Shown here in pieces: positions 18,289 to 27,228 of a DNA stretch of 64,000 nucleotides. A program made the position numbers and the translations under genes. Every line of letters begins with the position of its first letter. Position 1 is the stretch's first letter. Under the pieces are notes generated by a model. That model made no database searches, had not been told where the DNA came from, and was given only the letters and a program-made list of their open reading frames with translations. The stretch is from Emcibacter sp. (lineage in GTDB: Bacteria; Pseudomonadota; Alphaproteobacteria; Sphingomonadales; Emcibacteraceae): contig JAKIUQ010000001.1 in NCBI GenBank assembly GCA_021647465.1, forward strand, positions 271,923-335,922, in the 5' to 3' direction.

Positions 18289-19269
18289 TCAAAAATGCCT
18301 AAATCCCTGATCATCATCCTGTAATAAATTTATACCGTCACTATCTCTTATGATCACACTTTTTTCTGTGGTGATATGACCAATTATCGTTAACGAAAGG
18401 CCAAGCTCCCTCGACAACCTATCAATTTCTCCGTCCATATCCTTCGGTGCGGTAAAGAGCAGCTCATAATCGTCGCCACCATTCCATATAAGATTCTTAT
18501 ACGCCGGGAAACTTTCTAAAAGCTTACCAACCTTATCGGAAAGCGGAATTAATTCAGCTTCAATTTCCGCACCAAAACCGCTCAAAGCACAAATATGGCG
18601 CAAATCTCCGGCCAGTCCATCCGAAATATCCATAGTAGCTGTCGCTATTCCAAATAGTTTCCGCCCGAGCCCAAGCCGTGGGCGGGGCAAGTGATAACGA
18701 TCAATCAACGGCTTAATAGCAGATGTTTTTATTGCCGCAAATTCACCCTGAATAGATTTCAAGCCAAATGCGGCGTCCCCTAAAGTGCCCGACACATATA
18801 TATTGTCCCCAAGTTTCGCGCCGCGCCGCCTTAAGGCTTGCCCCCTGTCCACTATGCCAATCGCCGTCAATGAAATCATCAGCGGGCCAGAAGTTGATAC
18901 AGTGTCACCGCCATATAAAGACCAGCCAAATTCTTCCTGATCCAGTTTTAAACCTGCGGAAAATTTGGCCATCCAGCCGTCAATATTTTTCATGTCTTTG
19001 GGGAAAGCAAGCGCCAGAAGGTAGCCCAGAGGTTCCGCGCCCATCGCGGCTAAATCTGAAAGATTGACCCGCATGGCCTTGCGGGCAATAAGATCCGGTG
19101 GGTCATCGGCAAAAAAATGAACATCCGCGATAAGGGCATCTTTGGTAAAAACCAGATCCTTGCCCTCAGGCGGGGTCAAGACGGCGGCATCATCGGTGAG
19201 ACCATAGGCCCCCAAGCCAGACAAGGGGGCTAAATATCGGGATATGAGATCAAATTCACCTGAACCCAT
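18289..19269 (-). CDS. thiL: Thiamine-monophosphate kinase
   Basis: A 326-residue enzyme phosphorylating thiamine monophosphate to the diphosphate cofactor. The AIRS/PurM-type fold is indicated by GLTDDAAVLTPPEG, VNLSDLAAMGAEPLGYLLAL, YGGDTVSTSGP, the DISDGLAGDL motif and GGDDYELLFT. It lies after nusB in the alphaproteobacterial rib-nusB-thiL order. Confidence 0.95.
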   Translation of the reverse strand: MGSGEFDLISRYLAPLSGLGAYGLTDDAAVLTPPEGKDLVFTKDALIADVHFFADDPPDLIARKAMRVNLSDLAAMGAEPLGYLLALAFPKDMKNIDGWMAKFSAGLKLDQEEFGWSLYGGDTVSTSGPLMISLTAIGIVDRGQALRRRGAKLGDNIYVSGTLGDAAFGLKSIQGEFAAIKTSAIKPLIDRYHLPRPRLGLGRKLFGIATATMDISDGLAGDLRHICALSGFGAEIEAELIPLSDKVGKLLESFPAYKNLIWNGGDDYELLFTAPKDMDGEIDRLSRELGLSLTIIGHITTEKSVIIRDSDGINLLQDDDQGFRHF

Positions 19270-19293
19270 TTGCTTGCTCCCAAAGAATTAAAG

Positions 19294-19767
19294 TTATGCG
19301 CGGATCGTCTTGGCAAGTTTATCCAGCACACCATTGATGAAGCCGGGCTTGCTGTCATCAAAAAAGGCCTTGGCCACATCAACATACTCGTTAATGACAA
19401 CAGAGGTCGGAATGTCAGGGCGGCCCATTAATTCATAGGTTCCTGCCCGTAAAATCGCGCGGGCAACGGGCTCAATGCGGGCCAAAGTCCAACCTTCTGA
19501 TAATGATCCGGCCACATGCGCGTCAATATCAGTCCTTCTTTCTTCAACACCTTTGACAAGGTCATTAAAAAAAACAGTGTCCGCCGACGCATAATGATCG
19601 CCTTCAATGACCTCGCCCAGGCGATAATCAATAAATTCAGCTATTACCTGCTGTGCTGATTGATCGCCAATATCCATCTGATACAGCGCTTGCGCTGCGC
19701 CCAGCCTTGATGCACTTCTGGCACCGCCCTGTTTGGATGTTGTTTTTTTGGCATTTTTACTCATCAC
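19294..19767 (-). CDS. nusB: Transcription antitermination protein NusB
   Basis: A 157-residue all-helical protein that with NusE/S10 binds boxA RNA during rRNA transcription. A basic N-terminal tail precedes the core (SRLGAAQALYQMDIG). The C-terminal PTSVVINEYVDVAKAFFDDSKPGFINGVLDKLA block is characteristic. The ATG overlaps the ribH stop by four bases. Confidence 0.96.
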   Translation of the reverse strand: MMSKNAKKTTSKQGGARSASRLGAAQALYQMDIGDQSAQQVIAEFIDYRLGEVIEGDHYASADTVFFNDLVKGVEERRTDIDAHVAGSLSEGWTLARIEPVARAILRAGTYELMGRPDIPTSVVINEYVDVAKAFFDDSKPGFINGVLDKLAKTIRA

Positions 19768-20210
19768 TCAATCAGTCCAAATTTACGTTTCAATTCAATC
19801 ATTCTGAGGGCAACCTCTGTAACAAAGCCGCCTTTATTGCCTTTGTCCACTGATGCCCGCGCCCAAGCCTGATCACGATTCTCAACGGTCAATACACCGT
19901 AACCTATGGCAAGTCTATCTTTGATTGCCAGTTCCTGCAATCCCCGCGCAGTTTCCCCGCAGACATAATCATAATGGGATGTTTCGCCGCGAATAACGCA
20001 GCCCAAGGCCACATAACCGTCATAATTTTTGCGCCCTGCATCAGCGGCAAAGCGAATGGCCGCCGGAATTTCAAAAGCCCCCGGCACGCTAATCCGGTCA
20101 TAGCTCGCACCGGCTTTTTCCAGAACGTCAACAGCGCCTCTGATCAATTCGTTGGTGATATCTTCGTAATAGGGCGATTCCACGATTAGCAGATGTAAGG
20201 ACTGGGGCAT
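19764..20210 (-). CDS. ribH: 6,7-dimethyl-8-ribityllumazine synthase
   Basis: A 148-residue lumazine synthase for the penultimate step of riboflavin synthesis. Substrate-binding blocks are SVPGAFEIPAAIRF, ALGCVIRGETSHYDYVC (with the catalytic His) and GVLTVENRDQAWARA. It is coupled to nusB downstream and lies 28 bases after ribB. Confidence 0.96.
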   Translation of the reverse strand: MPQSLHLLIVESPYYEDITNELIRGAVDVLEKAGASYDRISVPGAFEIPAAIRFAADAGRKNYDGYVALGCVIRGETSHYDYVCGETARGLQELAIKDRLAIGYGVLTVENRDQAWARASVDKGNKGGFVTEVALRMIELKRKFGLIE

Positions 20211-20238
20211 ATTATTCTCTATTTTTAATTTACGGCAA

Positions 20239-21372
20239 TTATGTGCGTATCAGACCCACATCAATAGATTGATCAAATTTACGTTGCTCTACGATATTAA
20301 GGCCATATCCTTCAATGCCAACAACATGTTGTTCTGTATTTGATAAAAGGATCAAATCCTTAATGCCCAAGTCCACCAATATCTGCGCCCCGATACCATA
20401 ATTCCTCAGGAAGCTTTCCGAGGATATATTTTTCTTGCCTGTTTTGCGGGCAATCTGGTCTGAAATAATGGTGCTGGAAGATTCTCGCAAGTAAACCACA
20501 ACACCGCAGCCTTCATCGCCGATTTCAGCCATGGCCCGATTTAACTGGCTTCTTCGTGCCCCCTTAGTGCTCAATAGATCGTCAAACATATTGAACGGAT
20601 GCATACGCACCAATACCGGCGAATCTTTTGTGGGGTTGCCTTTGACGAGGGCAAAATGCTGCGTATGATCATCTTTGACTTCATAAACACGCAGCTTGAA
20701 CTCACCGCCATATTCTGAATTTATGACGGTTTCCTCTATACAGCCCACAAGGTTATCAACTTTTCGGCGATAGGCTATCAAATCGGCAATCGTTGCGATC
20801 TTCAGCTCATGTTTTTTAGCAAATTCTATAAGATCCGGCAGACGGGCCATGGTGCCATCATCATTCATGATTTCACAAATCACGCCGGCGGGAATAAGGC
20901 CTGCGAGACGGGCCATATCAACGGCCGCTTCTGTATGTCCCGCCCTGACCAGAACGCCGCCGTCACGGGCGACAATGGGGAAAACATGCCCCGGCGAGAC
21001 AATATCATCGGCCCCCAGATCAGCATTTATGGCAACAGCAATTGTATGGGCCCTGTCTGCGGCTGAAATACCTGTCGTAATGCCTTCTTTAGCCTCAATC
21101 GAGACGGTGAATGCTGTATTATTCCTTGCCCTGTTATTGATACTCATCGGCGGAAGGCCAAGTATTTCCGCCCTTTTTCTATCCACCGTCAGACAGATCA
21201 GGCCACGGCCATATTTTGCCATAAAATTAACCGCATCCGGCGTGGCCATTTGGGCAGGAATAATCAGGTCACCCTCATTTTCACGGTCTTCATCATCAAC
21301 AAGAATAAACATCCGGCCATTTTTTGCATCTTCTAAAACATCTTCAATGGGGGATAAAGAACTATGGGGCAT
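20239..21372 (-). CDS. ribB: DHBP synthase with degenerate GTP cyclohydrolase II-like half (RibBX type)
   Basis: A 377-residue two-domain protein. I chose ATG 21372, preceded by AGAG, over an upstream ATG at 21402 that overlaps ribE. Residues 1-205 are a complete 3,4-dihydroxy-2-butanone-4-phosphate synthase (LVDDEDRENEGDL, RAGHTEAAVD). The second half aligns with GTP cyclohydrolase II, but all three zinc cysteines are missing: where RibA has SEC and RCDC this protein reads KGNPTKDSP and STKGARRSQ. The cyclohydrolase half is therefore probably inactive, and a separate ribA is expected elsewhere. It matches the RibBX variant described for proteobacteria (from memory). Confidence 0.9.
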   Translation of the reverse strand: MPHSSLSPIEDVLEDAKNGRMFILVDDEDRENEGDLIIPAQMATPDAVNFMAKYGRGLICLTVDRKRAEILGLPPMSINNRARNNTAFTVSIEAKEGITTGISAADRAHTIAVAINADLGADDIVSPGHVFPIVARDGGVLVRAGHTEAAVDMARLAGLIPAGVICEIMNDDGTMARLPDLIEFAKKHELKIATIADLIAYRRKVDNLVGCIEETVINSEYGGEFKLRVYEVKDDHTQHFALVKGNPTKDSPVLVRMHPFNMFDDLLSTKGARRSQLNRAMAEIGDEGCGVVVYLRESSSTIISDQIARKTGKKNISSESFLRNYGIGAQILVDLGIKDLILLSNTEQHVVGIEGYGLNIVEQRKFDQSIDVGLIRT

Positions 21373-21391
21373 ATTAAAAAACTCTAATTCG

Positions 21392-21991
21392 TTAAAAATC
21401 ATTCATTCTGGCGACATATCGCGCCAGAACGTCTATTTCCAGATTAACTTTATCGCCTTTTTTCATCTCGGAAAATGTCGTTTTTTCCTGTGTGTGGGGA
21501 ATTATATTGATACCAAAAAAGCTTGTTTTATCTTTTTCATCAATAACTTCATTAACGGTCAAAGAAACACCATTGATGGTGACTGATCCCTTTTCAGCGA
21601 TATATTTTGCCAGATTGGCCGGCACAGAAAAATAAAATCTTTTGCTTTCACCTTCGGGCGTGATTGATAAAACTTCTCCTATACCGTCCACATGGCCTGT
21701 CACAATATGTCCGCCAAGTTCATCGCCGACTTTCAAGGCTCTTTCAAGATTTACAGGCCCCCCTTCTGTCCAGTCGCCAAGATTACTACAGGAAAGGGTT
21801 TCCGCAGACACATCAACGGCAAACCAGTCGTCCCCTTTATCAACAACCGTCAGGCACACCCCTGAACAGGCAATAGAAGCCCCAATATCAATAGTCTTCG
21901 TGTCAAATAATGTATTTAACAAGATGCGCGTATCGCCATCTCTGGAAATTTTTCTGATGGTCCCAACGTCGGTGATAATTCCGGTAAACAT
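21392..21991 (-). CDS. ribE: Riboflavin synthase alpha chain
   Basis: A 199-residue enzyme made of two similar lumazine-binding beta-barrel repeats. The N-terminus MFTGIITDVGTI and the second-repeat motif GHIVTGHVDGIGEV are diagnostic, and GSVTINGVSLTVN marks the second barrel. It catalyses the dismutation of two lumazines to riboflavin. It follows ribD by one base, so translation is probably coupled. Confidence 0.95.
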   Translation of the reverse strand: MFTGIITDVGTIRKISRDGDTRILLNTLFDTKTIDIGASIACSGVCLTVVDKGDDWFAVDVSAETLSCSNLGDWTEGGPVNLERALKVGDELGGHIVTGHVDGIGEVLSITPEGESKRFYFSVPANLAKYIAEKGSVTINGVSLTVNEVIDEKDKTSFFGINIIPHTQEKTTFSEMKKGDKVNLEIDVLARYVARMNDF

Positions 21992-21992
21992 T

Positions 21993-23093
21993 TTAGATCA
22001 TATACTCCTGCCAAATATCATTTCCGGTTTGGCCTGTTCGGATCAAGGAAAATTTCGGCATTTTCTGTAATTCCGTTAATCCAATTGATGATAGCGCGGG
22101 AACGCCATCACCGCCAATAATAGCTGTTGACCGGAACCAATATAGCCGGTCTACCAGACTTGCCCTGATCAGGGAAGCATTAACTTGTGCGCCGCCTTCG
22201 GATAATATTCTGGTAATGCCTTTTGCCGCAAGTATCATCATCATTTTTTCCAGATCAATTTGGCCATCTTGATTTAAATCACAACATATGATTTGCACAG
22301 ATTTTTTCTCAAGCCGCGTTTTTTTTTGATCATGACCATGGCCGGTTATTATCCATGTAGGGATTTTTTTGGCCGTATTCACCACGGCGCAATCATCGGG
22401 CGTTCTTAAATGGCTGTCCAGAATGATTCTGACGGGGGAGCGGCTTTCAAGGCCTGCGAGACGGCAATCCAGCGACGGGTTATCCGCCAAAACCGTCCCG
22501 ACACCAACGAGAATGGCGTCATGACTTGCTCTAAGCAAATGTCCCCTCCTGCGGGATTCCGGCCCCGTAATCCATTTGCTTTGACCCGAAGCTGCGGCAA
22601 TCATGCCGTCCAAAGACGTTGCTGTCTTCAGAGTGACAAAAGGCTTTTTTTGCATGATACGTTTGAAAAAACCCTGATTTAGAGCCCCTGCTTGTGTTTG
22701 ACAGACGCCCAAATCAACCTGAACAGCCGCTTTTTTCAAGATTTCCAGCCCCTTGCCCGCAGTGCGTTCATCGGGATCTATTGTGGCCACAACCACTCTT
22801 GATATTTCAGCCTTCACCAAGCTTTCAGCGCAGGGCGGCGTTTTGCCAAAATGCGCGCAGGGTTCCAGCGTAACATATGCCGTTGCCCCTTTAGCCGCCC
22901 TGCCCGCCTGTTTCAAGGCCATTGCCTCGCCATGCGGCCGTCCGCCAAAACCGGTATAGCCGCGCCCGATAACATGGCCATTTTGATCAACAATAATACA
23001 TCCAACAGACGGATTGGGCCAAGTGGTGCCCAGACCTCTTTGGGCCAGTCCAAGGGCCATTTTCATATAATAACTGTCGGTTTTCTGTTTCAA
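21993..23093 (-). CDS. ribD: Bifunctional riboflavin deaminase/reductase
   Basis: A 366-residue two-domain enzyme. Residues 1-145 are the cytidine-deaminase-type pyrimidine deaminase with zinc ligands in GRPHGEAMAL and VTLEPCAHFGKTPPCAESL. The remainder is the NADPH-dependent ribityl reductase (VTLKTATSLDGMIA, DAILVGVGTVLADNPSLDCR, ILSEGGAQVNASL). It lies 22 bases downstream of nrdR, the normal alphaproteobacterial order. Confidence 0.96.
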   Translation of the reverse strand: MKQKTDSYYMKMALGLAQRGLGTTWPNPSVGCIIVDQNGHVIGRGYTGFGGRPHGEAMALKQAGRAAKGATAYVTLEPCAHFGKTPPCAESLVKAEISRVVVATIDPDERTAGKGLEILKKAAVQVDLGVCQTQAGALNQGFFKRIMQKKPFVTLKTATSLDGMIAAASGQSKWITGPESRRRGHLLRASHDAILVGVGTVLADNPSLDCRLAGLESRSPVRIILDSHLRTPDDCAVVNTAKKIPTWIITGHGHDQKKTRLEKKSVQIICCDLNQDGQIDLEKMMMILAAKGITRILSEGGAQVNASLIRASLVDRLYWFRSTAIIGGDGVPALSSIGLTELQKMPKFSLIRTGQTGNDIWQEYMI

Positions 23094-23115
23094 AGCGACC
23101 CCTTATTTGTTAACT

Positions 23116-23586
23116 TCAGGTTTTTTTACTTGTGGTAGGATCGGCAATCTGCTCGACGAATTTTTCGAAATCCTGAGCCTCCCTGAAATCCTTATAGACC
23201 GAGGCGTATCTTACATATGCCACCGTATCCATATTCTTGAGGCCTTCCATGATTAACTTGCCAATGTCTTCTGTCTGAACCTCTGATTCACCAAGGCTTT
23301 CCAGTTGCCTGACGATCCCATTGATCAATAGCTCAATACGGTTTTCTTCAATGGGCCGCTTGCGAAGGGCAAGATTGACGGATCGCTCCAGCTTGACCCG
23401 CTCAAACGGAACTTTCTTACCATTCTTTTTCGCAACGACCAATTCGCGCAGCTGCACCCTCTCAAATGTGGTGAAACGGGCGCCGCAGCCATTACAGGAT
23501 CGCCGGCGCCGGATGGCCGAATTATCCTCGGTCGGACGGCTGTCTTTTACCTGAGTATCGTCATTTCCGCAAAATGGGCACCGCAT
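23116..23586 (-). CDS. nrdR: Transcriptional repressor NrdR
   Basis: A 156-residue repressor of ribonucleotide reductase genes. A zinc ribbon uses C3, C6, C31 and C34, followed by an ATP-cone (VVAKKNGKKVPFERVKLERSV) that senses ATP/dATP. Length is normal. It sits between glyA and ribD. No ribonucleotide reductase gene or obvious NrdR box pair is in the window. Confidence 0.96.
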   Translation of the reverse strand: MRCPFCGNDDTQVKDSRPTEDNSAIRRRRSCNGCGARFTTFERVQLRELVVAKKNGKKVPFERVKLERSVNLALRKRPIEENRIELLINGIVRQLESLGESEVQTEDIGKLIMEGLKNMDTVAYVRYASVYKDFREAQDFEKFVEQIADPTTSKKT

Positions 23587-23621
23587 ATGTTTTTCCTTAT
23601 AAAACTGGCCTTATAAAATAT

Positions 23622-24905
23622 TCAATAAATTGGGAAATCTTTACAAAGGGCAACAACCTTTTTCCGAACAGATTCTTCTGCGGCACTGTTATCATCGGGG
23701 TTAGCGCGCAGGCCTTCTAAAATTTCAATGATGAATTCTCCGATCATTTCAAATTCTTTTGTATTAAACCCGCGTGTTGTTCCCGCCGGAGAGCCAAGGC
23801 GAACGCCTGATGTCACCATGGGTTTTTCAGGGTCAAAGGGAATACCATTCTTGTTGCAGGTTATATTGGCGCGGCCCAGTGAATTATCCGCATCACGCCC
23901 TGTCAAACCCAAAGGCCGTAAATCCACAAGCATCAAATGTGTGTCCGTACCACCAGAAACGATGTCACAGCCGCCTTCTTTAAGCCGCGCTGCCAAGGCT
24001 CGTGCATTTTCAACAACTCTTTTCGCATAATCTTTGAATTCCGGCCTTAGCGCCTCGCCAAAAGCAACAGCTTTTGCCGCAATCACATGCATTAATGGCC
24101 CGCCCTGCAAACCCGGAAATACTGCAGAGTTAAATTTCTTTGCCAAATCAGCATCATTGGTCAAAATCATGCCGCCCCGCGGCCCGCGCAATGTCTTGTG
24201 AGTTGTCGTGGTCACAACATGGGCATGTTCCAGCGGATTTGGATGAACGCCGCCAGCAACCAAACCTGCAAAATGGGCCATATCAACCCAAAAATAAGCC
24301 CCAACCTCATCGGCAATCTCTCTGAAACGTTTAAAGTCAATGAAACGTGGATAGGCTGACCCGCCGGCAATGATAATCTTTGGTTTATGCTCTTTTGCAA
24401 GGCGCGCCACCTCATCGAAATCAATCATGGCATCCTTTTGGCTCACCCCATATTGAATCGCATTAAACCATTTGCCTGACTGGGCGGGCGGCGCGCCATG
24501 GGTTAAATGGCCGCCAGCCGCCAACGACATGCCAAGAATAGTATCCCCCGGCTGCAACAAGGCCAGATTAACCGCGCCATTTGCCTGCGCGCCTGAATGA
24601 GGTTGAACATTGACATAACCGGCATTGAAAATCTTTTTTGCCCGTTCGATGGCTAAATTCTCCGCCATATCAACATATTCACATCCCCCGTAATAACGCC
24701 GCCCCGGGTATCCTTCGGCATATTTGTTGGTCAATACGGAGCCTTGCGCTTCCATAACGGCGCGGCTGACGATATTTTCCGAGGCAATAAGTTCAATATG
24801 TTCCTGTTGGCGGCCTAATTCCAGGGTAATCGTTTTAAACAGCTCTGGGTCATTTTCGCTTAGAGTGGTGTTAAAAAAATCAGTCATATCAGTGGAAGTT
24901 GTCAT
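23622..24905 (-). CDS. glyA: Serine hydroxymethyltransferase
   Basis: A 427-residue PLP enzyme converting serine and tetrahydrofolate to glycine and methylene-THF. The PLP-lysine lies in VVTTTTHKTLRGPRGG, and ASENIVS, NKYAEGYPGRRYYGG and GLVAGGVHP are conserved. Glycine made here is a substrate of the 5-aminolevulinate synthase encoded three genes upstream at 25.8-27 kb, a plausible metabolic reason for the neighbourhood. Confidence 0.97.
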   Translation of the reverse strand: MTTSTDMTDFFNTTLSENDPELFKTITLELGRQQEHIELIASENIVSRAVMEAQGSVLTNKYAEGYPGRRYYGGCEYVDMAENLAIERAKKIFNAGYVNVQPHSGAQANGAVNLALLQPGDTILGMSLAAGGHLTHGAPPAQSGKWFNAIQYGVSQKDAMIDFDEVARLAKEHKPKIIIAGGSAYPRFIDFKRFREIADEVGAYFWVDMAHFAGLVAGGVHPNPLEHAHVVTTTTHKTLRGPRGGMILTNDADLAKKFNSAVFPGLQGGPLMHVIAAKAVAFGEALRPEFKDYAKRVVENARALAARLKEGGCDIVSGGTDTHLMLVDLRPLGLTGRDADNSLGRANITCNKNGIPFDPEKPMVTSGVRLGSPAGTTRGFNTKEFEMIGEFIIEILEGLRANPDDNSAAEESVRKKVVALCKDFPIY

Positions 24906-24945
24906 ATTATATAAATCCTAAATCAACATATATTTCTTAAAAAAA

Positions 24946-25380
24946 TCAAGACATCTTATCAATTCGCCGTTGATGTCGTCCGCCCTCAAATTCTGTCTTC
25001 AAAAAAGCCTTCAGGCAATCCTTTGCGACATCCGTGCCAATAAGCCGCCCGCCGAAAACGATGACATTGGCATCATTATGCTGGCGGCTTAATTCTGCGC
25101 TTAATCTATCGTGAATCAAGGCCGCCCTGATATGAGCATGACGGTTGGCGGCAATGCTGATGCCAATACCGGAACCGCAGACAAGAACCCCTCTTGAAGC
25201 TTTATTCTCCTTGATGGCCGCCGCAAGGGCGTGGGCATAATCCGGATAGTCCACCGACTTAAGGTCATGACACCCCAAATCCAGAACATCAAAGCCCTGA
25301 TTCAAAAGAAAGTCCTTGAGAATAACCTTCAAGTCATACCCGCCGTGATCAGCCGCTAACACAATGTTTTCTTTAGACAT
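24946..25380 (-). CDS. rpiB: Ribose-5-phosphate isomerase B
   Basis: A 144-residue sugar-phosphate isomerase of the RpiB/LacAB family. Typical motifs are LAADHGGYDLK, the GVLVCGSGIGISIAANR block with the active-site Cys, and the HNDANVIVFGGRLIG loop. It is upstream of glyA by 40 bases and follows a spacer with several inverted repeats (25428-25477). Confidence 0.95.
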   Translation of the reverse strand: MSKENIVLAADHGGYDLKVILKDFLLNQGFDVLDLGCHDLKSVDYPDYAHALAAAIKENKASRGVLVCGSGIGISIAANRHAHIRAALIHDRLSAELSRQHNDANVIVFGGRLIGTDVAKDCLKAFLKTEFEGGRHQRRIDKMS

Positions 25381-25427
25381 ATATCATTACCTTAATCAAT
25401 ATATCAGGCAGGACTTCGCGCCCTTCC

Positions 25428-25477
25428 GACCATATAAGGCCTACATATCATATGGTCACGGGTTTTCCTACCATATG
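25428..25477. promoter_or_regulatory. Cluster of three inverted ACCATAT half-sites upstream of rpiB
   Basis: Within 50 bases there are GACCATAT (25428-25435), CATATGGTC (25449-25457) and ACCATATG (25470-25477). The middle copy can pair with either neighbour, so two mutually exclusive hairpins or overlapping operators are possible. The stretch lies in the 165-base gap between the 63-aa protein gene and rpiB, starting 48 bases before the rpiB ATG. Function is inferred only from symmetry. Confidence 0.45.
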
Positions 25478-25545
25478 TATGGGAAAAATGAAATAAATAC
25501 ACAAACTGTCGTATAGCAAGGGTCTGGATCTATTAATTTGAGGGA

Positions 25546-25737
25546 TTATCTTGTTTTTTCTTTGGCGAGAATATATTTTAGCTTATTAACGGCAACCTGT
25601 GACAAGTGATGACGGGTGGCTGATGTCGGGCCAACAATCGACACTTCACGCCCCGTTACAGGGTCGACAGCCGAAACCTTCACAGATTTTCCTATTTGAA
25701 TGAATTCGACAAAAAATTTGTCATCATCATTGTCCAT
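25546..25737 (-). CDS. Small conserved protein (DUF6898-like)
   Basis: A 63-residue acidic-to-basic protein beginning MDNDDDKFFVEFIQIG. The core VKVSAVDPVTGREVSIVGP is, from memory, characteristic of a small alphaproteobacterial family (DUF6898) encoded near glyA or hemA and sometimes misannotated as a hydroxymethyltransferase. There is no signal peptide, membrane helix or recognisable fold. It starts 33 bases after the hemA stop, in the same orientation. The family name needs an HMM search. Confidence 0.75.
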   Translation of the reverse strand: MDNDDDKFFVEFIQIGKSVKVSAVDPVTGREVSIVGPTSATRHHLSQVAVNKLKYILAKEKTR

Positions 25738-25770
25738 TCATTTATCCTTGATTTAAGAAAAATATCGCCT

Positions 25771-26991
25771 TCAAGCTGCCTTGGCGAATTTGCTAATATC
25801 CAAACGCGCCCAGACAATCTTCAGAGAACTGACTAAATGGTCTATCATTTCATCTGTATGAAGGGGGCTTGGCGTGAAACGTAGTCTTTCAGTGCCGCGC
25901 GGTACCGTTGGGTAATTAATGGGCTGAACATAAATTTTAAATTCATTCAGCAGGATATCCGACGCTTGCTTGCAGATAACAGGATCACCAACCAAAACAG
26001 GAACAATATGGCTGACCGATGGCATAACAGGCAGTCCGCCGCAGCTTAGTTTTTCTTTTAAGGAAGCCGCCCGTTCCTGATGAATATCGCGTTCGACCTG
26101 ACTTTCTTTTAAATGACGCACACTTGCAAGGGCGCCGGCCACAATAACGGGCGATAGGGATGTCGTAAAAATAAAGCCCGGCGCATAACTGCGAATCGCA
26201 TCCACTATGACTGAGCTTGAGGTAATATATCCCCCCATCAGACCAAAAGCTTTCCCTAATGTCCCCTCAATAACGCTGAGACGATCCCTTAAATCTTCTT
26301 GTTCCGAAATTCCGCCGCCCCGCGCGCCATACATACCAACCGCATGGACTTCATCAAGATAAGTCAGGGCATTATATTTATCCGCAAGGTCGCAGAATTC
26401 CTTTATTGGCGCGAAATCACCATCCATGGAATAAACAGATTCAAAAGCAATAAGTTTGGGCAGATCAGGGTCAGTCGCCTTCAGCAGGCTTTCCAGATGT
26501 TCGATGTCATTATGACGAAAAACATGTTTTTTGCAGCCACTATGACGGATCCCCTCGATCATGGAAGCATGATTGAGTTCATCGGAGAAAACAACGCAGC
26601 CCGGCATTAATTTAGCCATCGTGCTAAGCGTTGCATCATTTGAAATATAACCGGAAGTAAAAAGAAGGCCGGCCTCCTTATTATGAAGGTCCGCCAATTC
26701 CTGTTCTAATAATACATGTAAATGATTGGTGCCGCTGATATTTCTTGTTCCGCCAGCACCAGCGCCGGTAAGGTTCAACGACTGCTGCATTGCGTCAATG
26801 ACTTTAGGATGTTGTCCCATTCCTAAATAGTCATTGCTGCACCAGACGGTGATGTCTTTGACACCATCTTCTGTGTGCCAAACAGCGTTTGGGAAATTTC
26901 CTCTTTGGCGTACGATATCTGTAAATACACGATAACGGCCTTCTTCTTTTACAGCATTCAAAGAATCAGAGAATATCTGATTATAATCCAT
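25771..26991 (-). CDS. hemA: 5-aminolevulinate synthase
   Basis: A 406-residue PLP enzyme of the alpha-oxoamine synthase family that condenses glycine and succinyl-CoA, the first step of haem synthesis by the C4 (Shemin) route. The PLP-lysine is in VIEGTLGKAFGLMGGY, and LTYLDEVHAVGMYG and GAGAGGTRNISG are typical. I chose ATG 26991 (MDYNQIF, as in homologues, with TGGA 6-7 bases upstream) over ATG 27003, which lacks a binding site. A perfect FNR/FixK box and a -10 lie upstream. Confidence 0.95.
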   Translation of the reverse strand: MDYNQIFSDSLNAVKEEGRYRVFTDIVRQRGNFPNAVWHTEDGVKDITVWCSNDYLGMGQHPKVIDAMQQSLNLTGAGAGGTRNISGTNHLHVLLEQELADLHNKEAGLLFTSGYISNDATLSTMAKLMPGCVVFSDELNHASMIEGIRHSGCKKHVFRHNDIEHLESLLKATDPDLPKLIAFESVYSMDGDFAPIKEFCDLADKYNALTYLDEVHAVGMYGARGGGISEQEDLRDRLSVIEGTLGKAFGLMGGYITSSSVIVDAIRSYAPGFIFTTSLSPVIVAGALASVRHLKESQVERDIHQERAASLKEKLSCGGLPVMPSVSHIVPVLVGDPVICKQASDILLNEFKIYVQPINYPTVPRGTERLRFTPSPLHTDEMIDHLVSSLKIVWARLDISKFAKAA

Positions 26992-27170
26992 TGCATGGTC
27001 CATCTAAAAAAATCATAGCTCACATTACTTAACATGCCTGACTCACAATTCAGCAACTTTGGAGTCTGAAATACGGCTTTATCATATATATATAACAAAA
27101 CACAATATTAAATAACGAAACGATGTTGTTACAATATCTATCAGATGATATTCTGTCAAACTACAGATGC

Positions 27171-27212
27171 AATATACTAAACTGTTTTACCAATTTACTT
27201 GATGCATATCAA
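27171..27212 (-). promoter_or_regulatory. FNR/FixK-type box with class II promoter geometry ahead of hemA
   Basis: TTGAT-GCAT-ATCAA at 27199-27212 is a perfect match to the FNR/Anr/FixK consensus TTGAT-N4-ATCAA. On the minus strand a -10-like TATATT lies at 27176-27171. A start at 27164 follows from that -10 and puts the box centre (27205.5) at exactly -41.5, the position of class II FNR-activated promoters. The site is about 210 bases upstream of the hemA ATG. FNR-family control of hemA is known in rhodobacters and rhizobia; its operation here is inferred. Confidence 0.72.
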
Positions 27213-27228
27213 AGGCGTATATTTTTGC

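Noticed and set aside
20849..21586. 245-codon open frame on the plus strand opposite ribB/ribE
   Set aside because: Low-complexity Ser/Thr/Pro-rich translation, fully antisense to two strongly conserved rib genes; a coding shadow.
19260..23621. FMN riboswitch for the riboflavin genes
   Set aside because: The rib genes are packed with 1-30 base gaps; no spacer is long enough for an RFN element, and none of its conserved segments was seen.
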